From the NCBI RefSeq assembly GCF_016907545.1, contig NZ_JAFBCD010000001.1, positions 1,054,001 through 1,118,000 of the forward strand: a DNA stretch of 64,000 bases, in the 5' to 3' direction. This document shows positions 26,247 through 34,069 of the stretch, in pieces; position 1 is the first letter of the stretch; every line of letters starts with the position of its first letter. The position numbers and the translations under genes were made by a program. The notes below the pieces were generated by a model, which did not search any database, was not told where the DNA came from, and saw nothing but the letters and a program-made list of their open reading frames with translations. The stretch comes from Paenarthrobacter ilicis. Its GTDB lineage: Bacteria; Actinomycetota; Actinomycetes; Actinomycetales; Micrococcaceae.

Positions 26247-27212
26247 ATGAAGACGGCTCAGTCTGTTGCCAGTGCAGGAATGATCACGAAGGGAGCGTCG
26301 CCGCGCGACCTGCTTGTCACGGCCTTGGCGCCGATGATTTGGGGGTCCACCTACTTGGTGACCACGCAGTTCCTCCCCGCGGACAGGCCGCTGTTGGCCG
26401 CCACTGTGCGGGCGTTGCCGGCGGGCATCATCCTGCTCCTGCTGACCCGGACGTGGCCCCGAGGTGTTTGGTGGTTCAAAGCGGCCGCGCTGGGCGCACT
26501 CAATATCGGCCTGTTCTTCTTCCTGCTGTTCTTCACGGCTTACCAATTGCCGGGCGGGCTCGCGGCGGTGATCGGATCCGTTCAGCCCCTGTTTGTATTG
26601 TTCCTTGGTGTCTTGCTGTTGGGGGAACGGATCCGGTTCAGGCATATCGTGGCCTGCGCCGTCGGGGCTGCGGGCGTCGGCCTGTTGGTACTGCGATCCG
26701 ACGCGTCGCTCACTTTTGTGGGTGTGCTCGCCGGTCTGGCGGCCGCGTTGAGCATGGCGGCCGGCATCGTCCTCACCAAACGCTGGGGAAAGCCCGACGG
26801 CGTGGGGCTGCTTGGGTTTACCGGCTTGCAGTTGGCGATGGGCGGGGTAATGCTGCTGCCCGTGACTTTGGCGGTCGAGGGTCTGCCTGGGTCGGTTTCT
26901 TTGCCCAACGTGGCGGGCTTTGCCTACTTGAGCGTGATCGGCGCCCTGGCTGCTTACGCAGTCTGGTTCCGGGGGATCCAGAAGTTGCCGACGATGGTGG
27001 TGTCGTTCTTGGGATTCCTGAGCCCGCTTGTGGCAACGGTGCTGGGGTTCGTGTTCCTGGGGGAAGCGTTGTCTGGGTGGCAGATTGTGGGGGCGGTGCT
27101 GGTGCTGGGGTCGGTGGGTTTGGTGCAGGGGGCTGGGACGATGAGTTCCAGCGCCCAGGGTAGAAGAAGTCAACTCTGGCGGCGAGGGGTCCAGAAAGCA
27201 AGACCTAGCTAG
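26247..27212 (+). CDS. EamA/DMT family transporter
   Basis: From the ATG at 26247 the protein has 321 residues with about ten hydrophobic segments in two EamA halves (LAPMIWGSTYLVTTQFLP at the start, and SVIGALAAYAVWFRGIQKLP in the second). DMT proteins export metabolites or drugs. Control by the divergent MarR protein suggests an exporter for a compound that MarR senses. A second ATG at 26280 is possible. The C-terminal tail is basic. Confidence 0.88.
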   Translation: MKTAQSVASAGMITKGASPRDLLVTALAPMIWGSTYLVTTQFLPADRPLLAATVRALPAGIILLLLTRTWPRGVWWFKAAALGALNIGLFFFLLFFTAYQLPGGLAAVIGSVQPLFVLFLGVLLLGERIRFRHIVACAVGAAGVGLLVLRSDASLTFVGVLAGLAAALSMAAGIVLTKRWGKPDGVGLLGFTGLQLAMGGVMLLPVTLAVEGLPGSVSLPNVAGFAYLSVIGALAAYAVWFRGIQKLPTMVVSFLGFLSPLVATVLGFVFLGEALSGWQIVGAVLVLGSVGLVQGAGTMSSSAQGRRSQLWRRGVQKARPS

Positions 27213-27338
27213 GCCATGGCGGGACTGCCCGGAACCATTGCCAGGTCGACGGTGTTGTTCGATCCGCTCACCTTGCTGATCTTGTAAGTAGTGGAACTGT
27301 CCTCCCTTCCTGGAGCGATCGCTCGTACCGCAAGTACT
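27209..27338 (-). pseudogene. Possible 3' remnant of a lost gene
   Basis: A minus-strand frame with coding-like composition (about 42 codons, containing VLAVRAIAPGRED and TYKISKVSGSNNTVDLAM) ends in TAG at 27209 but has no start before an in-frame stop just upstream. It abuts the end of the SRA-HNH gene. It may be the tail of a gene cut when accessory DNA was acquired. I do not recognise the family, and a chance frame is possible. Confidence 0.3.
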
Positions 27339-27340
27339 GA

Positions 27341-28519
27341 CTACCTGCGGCCTGAAACGCTACTGGAAATTTGCTCCTGATAGGCGATGTGCTCAAAATT
27401 TAGCCCGTGGGCTGCGGAGATAGTAAGTTGCCCAACTGGCTCACCCAGGTTCAGCACGGTACCGTCTGGACGAATAGTCAGGGCATGCCCATCCAGTAAC
27501 TTGTGGCAGTTTGGGCATAGACAAAGAATGTTGTCCAACGTATCGGGCCCATTGTGGGGTATGCCCAGCGGTCGGACGTGTGCACCCTCCGAATACGGCC
27601 CTGCGGAAGTGACAAGCCGTGTGCCGCAAATCTGGCATTTGTGGTCATAAAGCCGCTTGACCGAGGTTGTAACTTCATAGTTTCTAACGATGCGATAGAT
27701 CTGTGACGCGCGGCGTAGTGGTGCCAGGTCTTCCCCACGTGTTAGGGCGATGGCAGTCTCATCGGGCATTAGGCTGTCGCCTGCGACTGCCCGCAGCTGG
27801 TAGATCAGCACTTTCCAGCCGTCGCGTATGCCCCAGCTCCAACTGGTGACTGTAAACAATCCGAGATAAATGTACTGTTCGTGTGACCGAACCCCCGTGA
27901 GCACCGATTCCTTGACCAGCACCCGAACGGGCCGGCCCAAATTGTGGTTTTCGACGAGGCCGAGATTTCCCTGCTCGAGTTTTTGGTCCGCTATGTGTCT
28001 GCCCGAATTGGGATTGCGGCCCCCAAATCCGGTGTATGTGATGAGGTCACCTTGAATCTCATCATCTGAGTATCCCGCTGACAGACAAATGGACTGTGTT
28101 CCGTGTGATTGACCAGCAATGCCTGCCTGCAGAGTCCTGTGCACACCGGCGTCGTAGGCCTCTCGCCGGTTAGCAAAAATGGTACCGGGGGGACATTCAG
28201 GGATTTCTCCGTATTGTGGTGAAGGTTGGTGATCGTCACGAACGACAAGTTCGATGCCAAAGCGTTTGAGGGTCTGCCGCGTCTCTTCCCCGCCGGAGAA
28301 TAGGCGAATCGAAAGAGGGCCGTTGGCCGGATGTTGCTTTCCATATGCGACGGCCAGGAGCGGCTTCGAATCCACCAGCGTGCCATCAACGTCAGCGAAG
28401 TACCTATGTGACGCCTGCTGTTCATATTTTTTAAGGAATGCAGTTCGCCCTAAAGCTTGAAACTCGGCGACGGTCCTTGCGATTGCTGATGCGTCAGTCA
28501 GCTCCGATAATGCGCGCAC
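27341..28519 (-). CDS. SRA (YDG) - HNH modification-dependent restriction endonuclease
   Basis: The 392-residue protein has an unassigned N-terminal part (about 1-100, FADVDGTLVDSKPLLAVAYG), a YDG/SRA domain about 105-235 (GTIFANRREAYDAGVH, then YTGFGGRN and PVRVLVKES), and a C-terminal HNH domain about 295-350 with CQIC, EGAHVRPL and LCPNC. SRA domains flip out 5-methylcytosine, so the enzyme probably cuts DNA with modified cytosine: a type IV restriction defence. It starts with GTG. It stands alone next to a possible gene remnant, consistent with horizontal gain. Confidence 0.85.
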   Translation of the reverse strand: MRALSELTDASAIARTVAEFQALGRTAFLKKYEQQASHRYFADVDGTLVDSKPLLAVAYGKQHPANGPLSIRLFSGGEETRQTLKRFGIELVVRDDHQPSPQYGEIPECPPGTIFANRREAYDAGVHRTLQAGIAGQSHGTQSICLSAGYSDDEIQGDLITYTGFGGRNPNSGRHIADQKLEQGNLGLVENHNLGRPVRVLVKESVLTGVRSHEQYIYLGLFTVTSWSWGIRDGWKVLIYQLRAVAGDSLMPDETAIALTRGEDLAPLRRASQIYRIVRNYEVTTSVKRLYDHKCQICGTRLVTSAGPYSEGAHVRPLGIPHNGPDTLDNILCLCPNCHKLLDGHALTIRPDGTVLNLGEPVGQLTISAAHGLNFEHIAYQEQISSSVSGRR

Positions 28520-28830
28520 AGAAGTAGCCCCCGGTCCTATCCCTTTTAGCGACGTGGTCTGAGTTCACATCGCTAGATCGTCTGAGTCTTGGCATGGTGC
28601 CACCGATCTGTAGTCAAAATATACGAAAATTGGCGTCACGTTCCTCAGGTGTCCATCACATATGGTGGGGACCTATATCGGGACGCCGAGGATGCCAGGT
28701 TCAGCTTCGGGCGCTCAGAGGCAATGCAGGCCCGACTCTCGCCCGGCCATTGCCCAACAACCCCACCTGTGGCACCCTCGTGGTGATCCTGTCGCCAGGG
28801 TGACGATGGGCTGCAGAGAAGGAGCCCATC
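28520..28830. other. Intergenic region without recognised gene
   Basis: A 311-base space between the divergent SRA-HNH and reductase genes. It should hold both promoters; AAGGAG seven bases before 28831 is the only clear signal. CACCCT and AGGGTG (about 28770-28803) could form a weak hairpin. I see no repeat, tRNA or convincing small ORF. Confidence 0.5.
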
Positions 28831-29448
28831 ATGGGACTCATCCACATAGACCTGTTCACCACGCTCGATGGTGTCGCGCAGGCGCCTGGTGGCCCCGAGG
28901 AAGATCCGGCCAATGACTTCGCGTTCGGCGGTTGGCAGGCGCCACTGATTGACGAGGTCGTGGGCCAGCAGATTGAGGCCGGCATCGAGGGGATGGATGC
29001 ACTGCTTCTTGGGCGCCGTACTTATGACATCTTTGCCGCGTATTGGCCGCACCAGAACGGCCGGATCGCGGAGCTGTTCAACCGCATTCCCAAATATGTG
29101 GCGTCGCGTCAGTCTTTGAAACCCGAATGGGCAGGCACCTCGCAGCTCGGCCCCGACCTTGTCAGCGCACTGAGGCAGTTGCGCGAGGAGCACCAGAGTA
29201 TCCACGTGATCGGCAGCGTCGACCTTGTCCAGACTTTGTTCGCAGAACGCATGTTCGATCAGCTCAACCTATGGGTGTACCCGATCCTGCTGGGGAGTGG
29301 AAAGAAAGTGTTTGCCGGTGGCGTGGTCCCGACGAACCTCCGGCTCATCGAACCTGTGGTCACATCGCCAAAAGGTGCCGTAATGCAGCGCTATTCCTTG
29401 GTTGAAGGGACGCCCGTGGTTGGGGACATGACGACGGAAGGCCAGTAG
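28831..29448 (+). CDS. Dihydrofolate reductase-like (RibD C-terminal) family protein
   Basis: This 205-residue protein has the RibD-C/DHFR-like fold: LFTTLDGVAQAPGGPEED at the N-terminus, MDALLLGRRTYDIFAAYWP, IHVIGSVDLVQTLF and NLWVYPILLGSGKKVF. These proteins bind NADPH, but most are not true dihydrofolate reductases and their substrates are unknown. AAGGAG is well placed before the ATG. It is convergent with the FAD monooxygenase gene, with 23 bases between them. Confidence 0.85.
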   Translation: MGLIHIDLFTTLDGVAQAPGGPEEDPANDFAFGGWQAPLIDEVVGQQIEAGIEGMDALLLGRRTYDIFAAYWPHQNGRIAELFNRIPKYVASRQSLKPEWAGTSQLGPDLVSALRQLREEHQSIHVIGSVDLVQTLFAERMFDQLNLWVYPILLGSGKKVFAGGVVPTNLRLIEPVVTSPKGAVMQRYSLVEGTPVVGDMTTEGQ

Positions 29449-29471
29449 AAGTCAGACGGAAAGCCAAGGTC

Positions 29472-30713
29472 TCATCCAGCAATCCGCCCCGCCACATACT
29501 CCGCATCCATCCCCACCCCGCCCAGAATCGACGAGTAGTGCCGCGTCAGCCAGGGAAGCCCCACCGCGTACAGCCCAGCCTGCTCCGTAACACCCAAAGA
29601 GTGCTTCGGGTATCCCCATTCATCCAGCACAGGCAGGTTAATTAACGACAGGTCCAGCCCGTACCCGGTCGCCCACAGCACCGAAGTGATCCCGGCATCA
29701 GCCAGGTTCAGTGAAGCCGGCTCGGACGGCAGCCAGTCGTCCACGGGCACAGACGGCTGCAGAGGCGCGTCCAGGCCGGCCGCGTCAATGTACCCGTCCA
29801 GGGCCTTGCGCATCCGCTGATCGAAACCTGACTCGACTGTTGCCAGGCGTTCGGGGAGGTCGTCGCTGAAGGTGATGTCGCCGTCGTCGATTGTTTCCAA
29901 CCGGCCGTGCAGGTGCATGCCCCGGCGGCCGAGCTCGCGGAGGTGGATGTTGTGGCCGCCGTCGGTGCCGGAAAGGAGCGGGTTGCAGGCGAAGCGGGCG
30001 GCGGGGGAGGGCAGGGCCTCGCGGGTGAGCGCGTTGATGCCGACGCCCGGTCCGTGCTTGCCGGTTTCCAGGAGCCAGTAGAGAATGTCGTGCCCGCGGT
30101 ATCGGCGGGGAGCCTCGGGACACGTGGACACGGCCAGGTGGACCTCGCGTCCGGCGTCGTGCAGTTCCTCGGCGATCTGCCCGCCGGACTGGCCGGTCCC
30201 GACAATCAACACCGCGCCGTCAGGAAGTTGCTGCGGGTTGCGGTAGTGGTGGGTGTGCAGCTGGGTAACGGTCGCCGGCAGCTGCTTGGCGATGGGCGGC
30301 AGCTTGGGAACCTGGTACGCACCCGTCGCCAAGACCACGTTCCTGGCCATCAGGTGGCCTGCCGAGGTCTCCAAGCTGAAGGCCCCACCCGGCTCCACGT
30401 CGAGCCGGAGGACGTCGACGCCGGTATTCACCGGGGCGCTGATCAGTTCCGCATAGCGCCGCAGGAGATTCACGACGGCGGTGCGGGGCAGGAAGGCTTC
30501 TGGCTCGTCGCCGGTGTAGGGCATACCGGGGAGGTTGAGTGAGAAGTTCGGAGTGTTGAGGAAGAACCCGTCCCATCGGTCCTGATACGCGCCGCCCAGA
30601 GATTCGCGACGCTCAAGGAGTTGGTGTTCCACGCCGGCCTGGGTCAGCCAGTAGCTGGTGGCGAGCCCGGCTTGGCCGGCACCAATGATCACGGTATCTG
30701 GGGCAGATCCCAC
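29472..30713 (-). CDS. FAD-dependent monooxygenase-like oxidoreductase (CzcO/FMO type)
   Basis: The 413-residue protein has an FAD-binding GAGQAGLATSYWL at about 11-23 and an NADPH-binding GTGQSGGQIAEEL near 170, with the FMO-like spacing. It resembles CzcO/YhiM-type predicted flavoprotein monooxygenases that oxidise sulfur, nitrogen or ketone groups. No ligand can be read from sequence. It is monocistronic and divergent from the cold-shock region. Third-position GC is high, unlike the flanking accessory genes. Confidence 0.85.
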   Translation of the reverse strand: MGSAPDTVIIGAGQAGLATSYWLTQAGVEHQLLERRESLGGAYQDRWDGFFLNTPNFSLNLPGMPYTGDEPEAFLPRTAVVNLLRRYAELISAPVNTGVDVLRLDVEPGGAFSLETSAGHLMARNVVLATGAYQVPKLPPIAKQLPATVTQLHTHHYRNPQQLPDGAVLIVGTGQSGGQIAEELHDAGREVHLAVSTCPEAPRRYRGHDILYWLLETGKHGPGVGINALTREALPSPAARFACNPLLSGTDGGHNIHLRELGRRGMHLHGRLETIDDGDITFSDDLPERLATVESGFDQRMRKALDGYIDAAGLDAPLQPSVPVDDWLPSEPASLNLADAGITSVLWATGYGLDLSLINLPVLDEWGYPKHSLGVTEQAGLYAVGLPWLTRHYSSILGGVGMDAEYVAGRIAG

Positions 30714-30933
30714 GGTGGAATTCTACGCTTCAGGACGGTGCGGGGGGATGCTCTTGACCTGCTTTTCTCTGGCACCAGCGTAAGGCTGGCGCCTCATCAA
30801 CTATTGGTGGGATTGCAGATCGTGACCACAGACAACAGGACGCAGACACTCCACGTGACCAGCATGCTGATGCTCATCCTGAACATCCGATGGATAAATG
30901 TTTCGTGGCACTAGCCATACGGCCGAATCCCTG
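30714..30933. other. Intergenic stretch upstream of the cold-shock promoter
   Basis: About 220 bases between the monooxygenase start and the likely cold-shock promoter. It should hold the monooxygenase promoter. I see no gene, strong repeat or RNA here. Confidence 0.4.
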
Positions 30934-31088
30934 TACACTTGAGACTGTTGTTGTGTTTGGCATTTGGTAGTTCAGGCAGTCCCCGCAATCCTTCCGGATT
31001 GTGATGTTCTGAAGTAACGGTGGAGAACACCCCACACCGGAGACCCGACAGTCGGGATCATCTCCACCTTCAGTTAGGACTGAAAAAA
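30934..31088 (+). promoter_or_regulatory. Cold-shock gene promoter (-10 TACACT) and structured 5' leader
   Basis: TACACT (30934-30939) is the best -10, giving a leader of about 140 bases. The leader holds competing stems: GGTGGAGA (31019-31026) pairs exactly with TCTCCACC (31061-31068), while GGAGA (31039-31043) plus CCCGAC-A-GTCGGG (31044-31056) can form a local hairpin using part of the same right arm. This resembles temperature-responsive cspA leaders; function is inferred. Confidence 0.5.
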
Positions 31089-31292
31089 ATGGCTACAGGT
31101 ACCGTGAAATGGTTCAACTCCGAAAAGGGCTTCGGCTTCATCTCTCCTGAAGATGGCAGCCAGGACGTTTTCGCTCACTACTCCGCGATCAACTCCTCGG
31201 GTTACCGCTCCCTCGAAGAGAACCAGAAGGTTTCCTTCGACGTAGAGCAGGGCCCCAAGGGTCCCCAGGCAGTAAACATCCAGGCTATCTAG
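31089..31292 (+). CDS. CspA-family cold-shock protein
   Basis: The 67-residue protein is a complete cold-shock domain with RNP1 KGFGFI and RNP2 VFAHY. It begins [14 protein letters not shown] at the ATG 31089; an upstream in-frame extension is leader, not protein. Such proteins bind single-stranded RNA and melt structure at low temperature or serve as general RNA chaperones. A strong terminator follows. Confidence 0.97.
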   Translation: MATGTVKWFNSEKGFGFISPEDGSQDVFAHYSAINSSGYRSLEENQKVSFDVEQGPKGPQAVNIQAI

Positions 31293-31305
31293 TCTTCGGA
31301 TAACG

Positions 31306-31343
31306 CAAAAAGCAGGGCCGGTCACTGACCGGCCCTGCTTTTG
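31306..31343. terminator. Bidirectional terminator after the cold-shock gene
   Basis: AAAAGCAGGGCCGGTCA pairs with TGACCGGCCCTGCTTTT around a single base, with T-runs on both strands. It serves the cold-shock gene and the convergent ABC permease gene ending at 31370. Confidence 0.9.
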
Positions 31344-31369
31344 TTTAAGGCTCGTTCTGGTGGTGCCCG

Positions 31370-32314
31370 TCAGTCGAACTTCGGAATGCGTACCCAGGTG
31401 CCGATGGACAAAACTCCGAGCACCATCAGACATCCCATAAGCAGTAGAAGCCCAGGCTCGACCGCTACTGGGTAGGGTGGCCGCGGACTGAAGCCACCCC
31501 GGTAAGTGAAGACGTTCTGGCCCGCGGCCGTGAGTATGTTTCGAGGATCGTACGATCCGGCAAACGGCGCAACCATCAGCAAGCCACCAGCAGCCAAGCT
31601 CGGCAGAAGCGTGCTTCTCACCGCGAGGCCTACGAAGAAACCCGTGAGGCCGAAGAAGATTCCCACGCCAGTGCTGAAGGCGACCTGGAGAACGGGAGCG
31701 CCGGACTGGGCTTGCTCCACGGCATAGGGGAAGTTCGAATGGAGGTCGCCAAGAAACAGCTCGCTGATGGCAGGAGCCACAGTCAGACTCAACAACGCCA
31801 GCCAGACGACGGACAGAACTGAAACCACCACCACTGCGAATACCTTTGCAGTGATGTAGGCACCTGAGCCGTGTACGACCACGCGGTCCTTCAGTATTCG
31901 ACGCCGTGCATCACCGGTGGCTAAGCCACATCCGTAAACGAAGAAGAGCAGTGGGAGGACCAGGAAGGTGATCATCTCGAGCCCCGTGCCGATGGCGTTT
32001 GATCCCTGTAGAGCCTGATTGGCCATGAAAGCGGACTCATAGTCGAAGCGTAGAGGGTTATCCAACAGCCTTTGCCCACCTTCGATGACGACGCTGCTGG
32101 GCTGATCCATTGCTTGCGTCAAAGTGAATCCGTTGGCCGCAGCTTGGTCAACGGTGGTTTCGAGCCTTGCCAGGCTGGCTCCCACGTTGGTGATGCTTCC
32201 AGTGAAAGCGAACACGAGCGCGAGGGTGAGGCCACCAAAGGGGAGGAGCAGTGCCCCGCCCCAGAGCTGATACTTCATCTCACTGCGGAAGGCGCGTAGG
32301 AGTTTCTTGATCAC
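31370..32314 (-). CDS. ABC transporter permease of a secreted-protein module
   Basis: This 314-residue protein has about six hydrophobic segments: one near 18-40, then a roughly 80-residue outside loop, then five (from about 110, including VLPLLFFVYGCGLATGDARRR). It resembles ABC-2-type permeases but I cannot name a subfamily. It lies one base from the ATPase gene stop on the same strand, so the two are co-translated. Partner of the ATPase at 32316 and possibly of the secreted protein at 33003. Confidence 0.75.
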   Translation of the reverse strand: MIKKLLRAFRSEMKYQLWGGALLLPFGGLTLALVFAFTGSITNVGASLARLETTVDQAAANGFTLTQAMDQPSSVVIEGGQRLLDNPLRFDYESAFMANQALQGSNAIGTGLEMITFLVLPLLFFVYGCGLATGDARRRILKDRVVVHGSGAYITAKVFAVVVVSVLSVVWLALLSLTVAPAISELFLGDLHSNFPYAVEQAQSGAPVLQVAFSTGVGIFFGLTGFFVGLAVRSTLLPSLAAGGLLMVAPFAGSYDPRNILTAAGQNVFTYRGGFSPRPPYPVAVEPGLLLLMGCLMVLGVLSIGTWVRIPKFD

Positions 32315-32315
32315 T

Positions 32316-32939
32316 TCAGGCCTCGCTTTCCGGTTGATCGTGAAGACGCACGACTTTCCCTCGTCGAAGCAAGTACGCCGCCGATGTCAGATCCCCGTAG
32401 AAGGCGCGGTCATGCTCCGCGATGACCACACAGGAGCTGACTGCGGCTGAGTCCAAGGCACGTCTGAAGGCAAGACGACCAACATCATCGAGTCCGGAGA
32501 GCGGCTCATCGAGCAGGATGCACGGTTGCTTCGCGGAAAAAGCCGCTGCCAACTTCAACTTCTTTCGCTGGCCAAGTGAATATGATGATGTCTTTTTTCT
32601 TAGTACGTCTGCCGGCAGGAAGTCTTTGACGACAGCATGCTTACCCAGCTGACTGGGAGGTATATCCAAAAGGATGCTCAGATTCTGCAGCCCGGTCAAC
32701 CGCTCGTGGATTGAATTATCATCAAAAGCGACAGCAACCTGATCTGTGAGCGGGCTGTTATTCCAAGTGATGTCACCTTTTCTCCGCACAAGCCTCGCGA
32801 GACCTTTCAGAAGCGTGGTCTTGCCGGCTCCGTTGTCACCCAGGATCAAAAATGCTCCTTTTGAAGGGATAGAAAATGTTGCGCTTTGAACTATCGGTTT
32901 GCGCCCATATATGAGCGAGAGATTGCTGACTTGTAGCAT
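32316..32939 (-). CDS. ABC transporter ATP-binding protein with altered signature motif
   Basis: The 207-residue ATPase has Walker A GDNGAGKT near 34-41, Walker B CILLDEPLSGLDD near 140, and the switch His in VIAEHDRAF. The signature reads SYSLGQRKK in place of LSGGQ, a clear change but seen in some ABC-2 ATPases. It is short, without extra C-terminal domain. Local GC is lower than in the rest of the window. Gene order on the minus strand is secreted protein, ATPase, permease. Confidence 0.85.
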   Translation of the reverse strand: MLQVSNLSLIYGRKPIVQSATFSIPSKGAFLILGDNGAGKTTLLKGLARLVRRKGDITWNNSPLTDQVAVAFDDNSIHERLTGLQNLSILLDIPPSQLGKHAVVKDFLPADVLRKKTSSYSLGQRKKLKLAAAFSAKQPCILLDEPLSGLDDVGRLAFRRALDSAAVSSCVVIAEHDRAFYGDLTSAAYLLRRGKVVRLHDQPESEA

Positions 32940-33002
32940 TGGTCCTCATCGATGGTTGGGGCCGGCCGCCTGGGACCGGCCCCTGATTTCCGTTGCTGGG
33001 CC

Positions 33003-33518
33003 CTACTGTTGCCAGGCCGACCAAGCGCCATCTCCGTATACCGATGCACCTTGAACAACTGTGGCGTGCACAAGGTTGACGTTTCCCCACGGTGTGGGCG
33101 AGCCGACGCCGGCGTCGGTTAGTGCCCGGTAGGCATGCTGCCAGTTGTCGGTGTAGCTGCGATTGATGCCCAGTGCTTGCACGGTATTGAAGCCAAAGGC
33201 GCCTACACGCTGGTAACCATAACTGCTGGTGACCCTGCTCCAGTCGTAATAGAAGTCCACGTTTTCTTCCGTGAAGAGCATCCAGTTTCCGGAGTAGAGG
33301 CTGGCACGCCGGGAACCCACTGCTGTGGTTGAGTACGTGGGTTCCCCTTTCTTGAGACTCAGTTGATTGGATAGCCCAGCACTGGACGTGGCCTTGGAAG
33401 TAGTTATGTCCTTGAGTGTTTGCGTACTGCCTGGATCTTCAGCCGCTTGGGCTGGCATTGCTGTCATCGAGAATAGTGTTGCTAGTACTGCTCCCGTGAT
33501 AAAAGCGTGTTTTTTCAT
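33003..33518 (-). CDS. Secreted protein of unknown family heading an ABC module
   Basis: From the ATG at 33518 (GGGGGAAA upstream) the 171-residue precursor has a signal peptide (MKKHAFITGAVLATLF, cleavage after AQAA). The mature part is Tyr/Ser/Trp-rich (FYYDWSRVTSSYGYQRVG) and ends in GDGAWSAWQQ. No cysteine is present after the signal. I recognise no family; lactococcin-972-like bacteriocins share size and an ABC partner but not clear sequence. Low GC suggests transfer. Whether it is toxin, signal or inhibitor is unknown. Confidence 0.65.
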   Translation of the reverse strand: MKKHAFITGAVLATLFSMTAMPAQAAEDPGSTQTLKDITTSKATSSAGLSNQLSLKKGEPTYSTTAVGSRRASLYSGNWMLFTEENVDFYYDWSRVTSSYGYQRVGAFGFNTVQALGINRSYTDNWQHAYRALTDAGVGSPTPWGNVNLVHATVVQGASVYGDGAWSAWQQ

Positions 33519-33950
33519 AGCTGTATTTCCCCCAATGGAAATAGGCAAAGGATTATCTGGCGTCGATGAAATCCGGATTCATCAGAATTGCTCGCATTTC
33601 AAACCGAAAAGCGTAAAAAGCAATCAATACAGGTGAACCGGCGCCGGCTCTACGGCTCCATTGACGGACCCGGCTGAGTGGTTCAGGATCACTGTCAACC
33701 CCGGAATAATGAATTGTCAAGTCACATTAGTGAAGCTTGCTAAAATCTCTGGCGTCACCAACAGGGCCCCAAGCGGGCGTCGATGCGTCTCGAAAAGTAG
33801 TAAACATGTTCTAGCCATGATCTAGAGAATAGAACACATATCCACATAGCAAACTACACCCATGTAACTCTGCTCCCGGCCTTCGTAGCGTTGGTACCAA
33901 TCCACCATCGAGACGAAGGACACCGCATGAGACTCGAGAAGGCCACCCAC
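33519..33950. other. Long AT-richer intergenic region upstream of the secreted-protein gene
   Basis: About 430 bases without a convincing gene. On the minus strand two TTGACA boxes (complement at 33693-33698 and 33715-33720) could be -35 elements for the secreted gene. A 44-codon plus-strand frame from 33927 runs through the CTAGGTG array and is probably not real. The lower GC matches the neighbouring ABC module. Confidence 0.45.
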
Positions 33951-34061
33951 CACCTAGACGCCGCCCGCGAACACTCATTTTGGCCCAAATCACCACCTAG
34001 TAGGCCCCAAAACGGCCTGTGCAAGGCCGTTTTGCCACCTAGTCGCGTTTTCTGGTCCTAG
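33951..34061 (-). repeat. CTAGGTG phased repeat array, copy B
   Basis: Read on the minus strand, CTAGGAC (34055-34061), CTAGGTG (34036-34042), CTAGGTG (33994-34000), ATGAGTG (33972-33978) and CTAGGTG (33951-33957) occur at steps of 19, 42, 22 and 21. The segment from the second CTAGGTG to the last aligns closely with copy C at 38141-38189. It ends nine bases before the LuxR-type gene. Confidence 0.8.
34009..34033. terminator. Perfect hairpin inside array B
   Basis: AAAACGGCCT pairs exactly with AGGCCGTTTT around GTGCA. The T-runs on both strands would allow intrinsic termination in either direction. It sits where one heptamer of the phased array is missing. Confidence 0.6.
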
Positions 34062-34069
34062 CCTGCGAA

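Noticed and set aside
25656..27173. Long minus-strand open frame of about 505 codons opposite the EamA gene
   Set aside because: Only its C-terminal third is a real MarR protein with its own start at 26159; the rest is antisense of a GC-rich coding gene with low-complexity His/Gln/Arg content.
28645..29205. Minus-strand frame of 186 codons opposite the reductase gene
   Set aside because: It is antisense to a clear RibD-C/DHFR-like gene and shows no family motif.
33927..34061. Short plus-strand frame of 44 codons with a fair ribosome-binding site
   Set aside because: It runs through the CTAGGTG array, whose 21-23 base steps are not kept in frame, and the peptide has no coding signs.
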